From Linum tenue (lineage: Eukaryota > Streptophyta > Magnoliopsida > Malpighiales > Linaceae), in NCBI GenBank assembly GCA_946122785.1, contig CAMGYJ010000011.1, forward strand, positions 2,790,001-2,854,000: a DNA stretch of 64,000 nt. Reading direction: 5' to 3'. This document shows, one piece after another, positions 58,968 to 64,000 of the stretch. Position 1 is the stretch's first letter, and each line of letters opens with the position of its first letter. The position numbers were made by a program, and so were the translations under genes. The notes below the pieces were generated by a model. That model was not told the origin of the DNA. It worked only from the letters and a program-made list of their open reading frames with translations, and ran no database searches.

Positions 58968-59483
58968 TGTTGGGTATTTGTGGAAGTAATGGTAATTTTG
59001 GATCAAGACAAAGGAAACATTTGGTGTTTAATCACTCAATTTAGGAATAAACTTAACATAAGTATAGCCTTATTAATTTGGCTTATACTTTTACACTCAC
59101 AAAAAATGGACGAGATACATATGGCATACTTGTGCCTTTCTTTCTTTCTTTCTTTTCTTTCCTTTCTTATGCCCACACTCTGACACTCTCATCCCCATAC
59201 GTTTACTACATACATATTTATATAATTGGAAAGGAAACAAGCTTAACTCACCACATGGTTCTATTTCATTATTATGCAGAGACATATGCATGTGTCCAGT
59301 GGGTATGATTAATCCCACCAATAAAGAACGTGGCCCTCCATGCATTGATGCTCACTTGGCTTGTCTTCTGATCACTTGTCCATCTGTTGAGATCAACTTT
59401 GATAATTCACCAATCATTCATGAAGTTATATCTTTCTGGCAAGTAGGATGAGATGTTCCTGTTATGCAAATGGGTTGTCTGTT
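58968..59483 (-). repeat. 5' LTR of the copia element, truncated
   Basis: Matches the 3' LTR from TGTTGGG through GGTTGTCTGTT, then passes straight into the signal-peptide codons of the host gene. The 58 bases present at 54766-54823 of the 3' LTR are missing, so a deletion removed the outer end of the upstream LTR, perhaps with a few host bases. Confidence 0.85.
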
Positions 59484-59599
59484 TAACAGCAGCACCAGTA
59501 CTGCTACCAAGAGAAGATGAAGATGATGAGCCATTTCTTTGTATTACAGAGGGTGATGGCTTGAGTGCTGTTATATTTCTCGCAATAGCCGCAGCAGCC

Positions 59600-59607
59600 T
59601 TTTTATA
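59600..59607 (-). promoter_or_regulatory. TATA box of the disrupted small secreted gene
   Basis: TATAAAAA on the minus strand, about 65 bases before the ATG at 59534, in a context conserved with 42941-42948. Confidence 0.6.
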
Positions 59608-59619
59608 GCAGCAAGAATG

Positions 59620-60090
59620 TTGGATTGCATCAGCATTTGCCATACTTTTTAAGAACAACTTGATGTTTTTGTTTATAGATATACTCAATTCCACTCTTCA
59701 GTTTGGCTATTAATTGCAGGCGTTATTATATAAACATAGTTTAGTTGCGTCAATCGGTCAATGGGTTATTTATTATAAAATGAAGTTCTGAATCACATGT
59801 TCTATTTAATAAGCTTAATTTTGAATTATTTTTTGTTTACAGAGTTTGTTTTGTATAATATGGATGCAATCGATCCTTTTCGAAGAGACGAATCAAATTA
59901 TAGTGCTGAACAAGTAGGAGTGACGGTTAAGTTTTATGGTGGCGAACTAAATGGAATAAGTTATATAGTGATCATAGTGCTGTTAAAAAATAAGCTAGAC
60001 TTCTCAATTGAGTGAAAATTTTGAATTGAATCGCATGGCACTTTTAAATTGGGCGATATTTTTCGTTTTAATTCAAGGGGTTGGTTTACT
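59620..60090. other. Duplicated upstream flank of the disrupted gene
   Basis: Homologous to 42960-43150 and 44995-45740; shared blocks include GCATTTGCCA, AAGAACAACTTGATGTTT and GGTTTACTTT. No separate gene. Confidence 0.65.
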
Positions 60091-60099
60091 TTTTGGAAA

Positions 60100-60847
60100 G
60101 GGTTAATATATTTGTATGATCTGAATTTTTCACGTAATAAACATTTTGACCAATTTTTTAGATCTATAACATCCTATACATCAAAGTTACTAAATTGGCC
60201 AAACTCGTTGTTTGACCGTTATCTTTGACGGTCAAATGCGTTGACTAACAGTGAACGCGCCACATCATTGCCAAGAAAATTAATTTGGAATAAGTGAAAA
60301 TAAATTATGGCAAATTATAATTATTTTCAATTAATTTTGTTCATTTTCAGTTTTTTTTTTTAAATTAAAAAATAGGTATTATATTGAAAATTAATTTGAA
60401 ATTAGTGAAAATAAATGGTGGAAACTTTTTAATTCTGATTTTATTTGTTTATATTTGTGAAAAATTCGAAAATGGGGTATTATGTAGAAGATTAATTTGA
60501 AATAAGTGAAAATAAATGTTGGAATTAAAAAAATATTTAAAAAATTATGGGAGATATAACGGGACCTGAAATTACTTTTTCCTTTACTTATTTTTCAGTT
60601 CAAAATGAAAAAATATGGTAATAGGTGAAAAATATTAAAAAAAATTAAGTGAAAGTTGCTTATTTGGCAATGACATGGCGCGTTGACCGTAAATCAATGT
60701 CTTTGACCGTTCAAAATTACGGTCAAACAACGAGTTTGACCAATTTCGTAACTTTGATTTATAGTTTGGGTCATGATGTTATAGATCGAAAAGATTGACT
60801 AGGATGTTTATTATGTGCAAAGTTCAGGCCATACAAATATATTAACC
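60100..60847. mobile_element. Mutator-like MITE, 748 bp, long TIRs
   Basis: Inverted repeats of about 150 bp (left GGGTTAATATATTTGTATG, right end reverse-complemented GGTTAATATATTTGTATGG; both include GTCAAACTCGTTGTTTGACC-like segments). The flanks TTTTGGAAA (60091-60099) and TTTTGTAAA (60848-60856) agree at eight of nine bases, fitting the 9-bp duplication of Mutator elements. The interior is AT-rich without coding capacity. Confidence 0.82.
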
Positions 60848-60961
60848 TTTTGTAAATGCTAAGTTTGTTCTGCTTTTTCTTCTTCGGACAACTTAGTGTT
60901 TTGTTAATAGAAATAAAATCAAGGTAGGTGTGTTTGTAAACCAAATCTGTTCATATGGCGG

Positions 60962-61300
60962 TGTTGATATGACTTGAATCGGACTATCAGCCGCTACGAC
61001 TGGTAATCGGGGGTCTCGCTGTTAATTGGGTTCGGGGCCTGGTCTGTAACCGTTTCCTTTGCCAGATTGGATTAGGTTTAGACCCACATGGAGAAGTACT
61101 ATAAATACTTCTCATACTCCTCTGTAATCTGTAATCTCCTCGATATAGTGAAATCGGCTCTCTCTCGCCCGTGGACGTAGCTAACACACATCGTGTTAGT
61201 GAACCACGTAAATCGTGTGTCATGTTTTCGATTCTCGCTTTCGTATTCTTGCTTTGTCGATTCCGGCGATTTTCCGATCCGTAGCAGCGCGTTTATAACA
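60962..61300 (+). repeat. 5' LTR of a second copia element
   Basis: 339 bp from TGTTGATATGAC to TTTATAACA (TGTT...AACA ends). A CTATAAATA promoter box lies near 61098-61106. It directly precedes the primer-binding site at 61303-61314. The 3' LTR is beyond the window. Confidence 0.85.
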
Positions 61301-61352
61301 AGTGGTATCAGAGCCGCGGCTGGAAATCAGGCTAGGGTTTTCGATTCAGAAG

Positions 61353-64000
61353 AATGACGTCGGTGAACATGAAGATCGAAAAGTTCACGGGGAAGAACAG
61401 CTTCGCTATATGGCAGATCAAGATGCAGGCTTTAGCAAGGGCTGTGGGGGCTGCTGTCTGCGAAACAGAAGAAGGCAGCGGTCGATGACGATGAGTGGAA
61501 TACCCTGGAGGAGAAGGCCCACTCGACCATCATGCTATCGTTGTCTGATGACGTCATCATTGAAGTCGCTGCTGAGAAGACTGCCGCGGGCTTGTGGTTA
61601 AAGTTGGAGAGTCTGTATATGACTAAGTCTCTAACCAACAAGCTGCATCTCAAGCAACTGTTGTTCAGCTTGAGGATGCAAGAAGGTACGCCTTTGAGGG
61701 AACATCTCGAACAGCTTAACTCTATTTTGCTGGATCTGCGTAATATAGATGTTCAAGTTGATGACGAGGATGCTGCCCTAATCCTGCTGGTTTCTTTGCC
61801 AAGTTCATATGAGAATTTTGTTGATTCTTTTATTGCTGGTAAAGAAAGCGTGTCATTGGAGGATGCCAGGTCTGCTCTTCATACGAGAGAGATCAGGCAT
61901 AAGGCGTCTGGTTCTGGTACAGGTGGTGAGGCATCGGGTTTGACTGTTACAGGTGGAAAGGGAAAGAAGAAATCTGGTAAAGGGAATTCGAGCAAGAATT
62001 TTAAGGGTCTCGGTCCACAGCCAGGTGATGCTTGTCACAACTGTAAGGAAGTGGGGCATTGGAAGTACAACTGTCCCAAGAGAAGAGGGCAACAGAAGAA
62101 ACAAGGTTCAGTTGCCGTGGCAGAAGTGGACAACAGTTCTGAAGACGATCTCGCCTTGGCTGTAAATGAGAAGGCACTTCGTAGGGATGTGTGGTTTCTG
62201 GATACTGCAGCCTCATACCATATGTCTCCGAACAGGGATTGCTTCACAACCTACGAGCATATAGATGGTGGTAACGTGGTCATGGCAAATGGAGCTGTCT
62301 GTAAGGTTGTTGGAATCGGGTCCATAAAGGTTCGGACACATGATGGTTCGTTCTGTACCGTGAATAATGTCAGGCATGTTCCACGAATGACAAAGAACCT
62401 GATCTCCTTGAGTCTACTCGACAGCAAGGGTTTCAGCTTCAAAGGAAAAGATGGAGTTGTGTATGTCTGCAAGGGTTCGAGGAAGGTAATGAAGGGCGTG
62501 AAGCGTGGGACCTTGTATGCATTACAAGGGTCTGTGTTGTCTGGTTCTGCTGCAGTTGCATCGTCTCAGGTTCAACAGGAAGATATGACCATTCTCTGGC
62601 ACATGAGACTGGGGCATATGAGTGAACGAGGGATGCAAGTTCTGTCGAAGAGGGATCTTCTTTGCGGGCACAAGGTGCAGAATTTGGAATTCTGCGAGCA
62701 TTGTGTGTTTGGGAAGCTACATCGCAGCAAGTTTCCCAAGAAGGGTATCCACCGGACGAAGGGGATACTGGACTACCTCCACTCCGACTGTTGGGGTCCT
62801 TCACGAGTTGAATCCATTGGAGGCAGCAGGTATTTTCTGTCTATTATTGATGATTATTCGAGATTTACTTGGATTTTCATGATAAAGCAGAAAAGTGAGG
62901 CTTTCACGAAGTTCAAGCAGTGGAAGACATTGGTGGAGAATCAGACCGGTAAGAAGATCAAGAAACTGCGAACGGACAATGGTCTAGAGTTCTGTAATTC
63001 CGAGTTCAACGAATTCTGCAAGGATGAAGGGATTGCCCGTCATCGGACTGTTAGAGATACACCCCAGCAGAATGGCGTTGCAGAAAGGATGAACCAGACA
63101 TTGTTGGAGAGAGCACGGTGCATGCTATCTAATGCTGGACTAGAGAGAAGATTCTGGGCAGAAGCAGTAAACATGGCGTGCTTCCTGATCAACCGTGGAC
63201 CACACACAGGTATCGAGTGTAAGACTCCTTATGAAGTGTGGTATGGTAAGCCTGCTGATTACTCTTCACTGAAAGTTTTTGGGTGTCCTGATTATTATCA
63301 CGTGGATGAGGGTAAACTGAACCCAGGGGCAAAGAAGGGTGTATTTGTGGGTTATGGAGATGGAGTTAAGGGATTTCGAGTCTGGTCACCTTCTGAGCAT
63401 CGAGTTATACTTAGTAGAAATGTGATATTTGATGAGAAGTCTATGTTTAACCCCATGTTGAAGGTTATTGTTGCTGAAGGTAGCAGGAATGTTGATAAGC
63501 AGGTGGAGCTGCAAACTCTCAATGAGAGTGAGTTTGAGCACCTAGGTGGAGAAGATCAACATGATGAGGATGTCTCTGCAAAGCCAGAAACTTCAGAGTC
63601 TAGTGCACGAGCTAAACAATCTATTGCTTCCGGTAGACCGAAGAGAGCGACTATAGGAGTACCTCCACAGAGGTGTGGCTTCGAGGACATGGTGGCGTAT
63701 TCATTTCAGGTTGCTGAGGAAGTGGATGCAGGAGAGCCACAGTCCTATAGAGAAGCAGTTTCGGGTGGTGAAGCCGATCAGTGGCTTGCCGCAATGGGAG
63801 ATGAGATGGAATCCCATGACAGGAATCAGACTTAGGAGCTAGTCAAACGACCACAGGGAAGGAAGATTGTGACAAACAAGTGGATCTACAAGAAGAAGGA
63901 AGGAATCACTTCTAAAGAGGGCATGAAATTTAAAGCTCGGGTGGTTGCACGAGGCTTCTCGCAGAGGGAAGGAGTTGACTACAATGAGATTTTCTCACCA
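61353..64000 (+). pseudogene. copia gag-pol polyprotein, two defects, partial
   Basis: Gag starts at 61353 (MTSVNMKIEKFTGKNSFAIW). A frameshift at about 61440-61460 separates this start from the long frame that is open to 63832. The long frame contains the gag core (LHLKQLLFSLRMQEG), an intact zinc knuckle CHNCKEVGHWKYNCP, a protease site as DTAASYHM, integrase with WHMRLGH, CEHCVFGK and catalytic D, D, E in LHSDCWGP, LRTDNGLEF and TPQQNGVAERMNQT. A TAG at 63833-63835 stands where copia elements usually have a Trp before ELVKRP; the same frame continues into the reverse transcriptase (KWIYKKKEG, ARGFSQREGVDY). Confidence 0.9.

Larger units (their letters stand above)
54263..59483 (-). mobile_element. 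Ty1/copia LTR retrotransposon, defective
   Basis: Minus-strand element with 3' LTR 54263-54823, polypurine tract complement at 54824-54832 (AAGAGGGGG on the minus strand), gag-pol region 54831-58887, primer-binding site 58952-58963 and 5' LTR 58968-59483. Domain order gag, protease, integrase, reverse transcriptase, RNase H is that of copia. It carries several stops and frameshifts, so it is non-autonomous now. It is inserted into a small secreted gene. The 5' LTR lacks about 58 bp at its outer end, so no target duplication can be checked. Confidence 0.93.
53936..59534 (-). pseudogene. Third small secreted gene, split by a copia element
   Basis: The 5' part lies at 59534-59484 (ATG, then MAHHLHLLLVAVLVLLL signal-peptide codons) with its TATAAAAA box at 59600-59607. 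The rest lies at 54262-53936: SSSPCNGKL, then GSGQEAGQRRKLLQKIAP, and after a frame break and stop near 54063 the codons of a GGKKDKKSKGKKQ tail. Between them sits the 5.2-kb retrotransposon 54263-59483. Flanking DNA on both sides matches that of the 42539 and 44565 genes. The copy had probably also lost its frame independently of the insertion, since the frameshift lies away from it. Confidence 0.85.
60962..64000 (+). mobile_element. Ty1/copia LTR retrotransposon, 5' part
   Basis: LTR, primer-binding site TGGTATCAGAGC (61303-61314), gag, zinc knuckle, protease, integrase and the start of reverse transcriptase follow in copia order; the element runs off the right edge. It is a different family from the copia element at 54263-59483 (shorter LTR, different gag, opposite strand). 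It is inserted at the edge of the duplicated segment. Confidence 0.93.

Overview
The window is nuclear DNA of a flowering plant, most likely a eudicot; the species cannot be fixed from sequence alone. The evidence is plant-type spliced genes (a D3-type cyclin, the RNA polymerase II subunit NRPB3, a plant cyclase/kynurenine-formamidase-like enzyme, a Root_cap-domain protein), small GT-AG introns, AT-rich intergenic DNA and a dense load of plant transposons.

Layout. 1-561: start of a minus-strand LTR retrotransposon (leader, primer site, 5' LTR). 3375-5202: CYCD3 cyclin (+), with a 12-codon upstream ORF ending on the main start. 5.2-17.1 kb: gene-poor, with hAT-type elements at 6731-7162, 9985-10569 and 13048-13719, a Helitron end near 8031, and diverged direct repeats. 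17199-18749: NRPB3 (-). 20.8-23.8 kb: nested small DNA transposons, (TA)n tracts and a 392-bp hairpin element. 24208-24883: plant-specific protein of unknown function (+). 25.9-29.5 kb: two minus-strand genes for secreted Cys-rich, Lys/Gly-rich proteins, the larger a complete Root_cap gene. 30.4-41.85 kb: a satellite array of about 347 bp per unit, broken by a solo LTR (itself carrying a hAT element) and a Tourist-like element. 42.5-45.2 kb: two short minus-strand relatives of the Root_cap N-terminus, separated by a duplicated piece of the satellite edge. 45.7-47.5 kb: a 1.7-kb Mutator-like element. 48017-49465: cyclase-family gene (-), frameshifted by a 17-bp tandem duplication. 49.6-53.5 kb: hAT element, truncated LINE with a 75-bp flanking duplication, short tandem repeats, nested hAT elements. 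53936-59534: a third short Root_cap-derived copy, split inside its signal-peptide codons by a defective 5.2-kb Ty1/copia element. 60100-60847: another Mutator-like element. 60962-64000: 5' part of a second copia element (+) running off the window.

The main theme is a same-strand family of secreted root-cap-related genes that spread by local duplication and decayed: one full gene, one short gene keeping the Cys motif, two shorter genes that have mostly lost it, and one destroyed copy. The last two duplications carried flanking DNA, including the satellite edge. CYCD3 and NRPB3 look intact and unrelated to this process. All functions are inferred from reading the sequence; no database search was possible.
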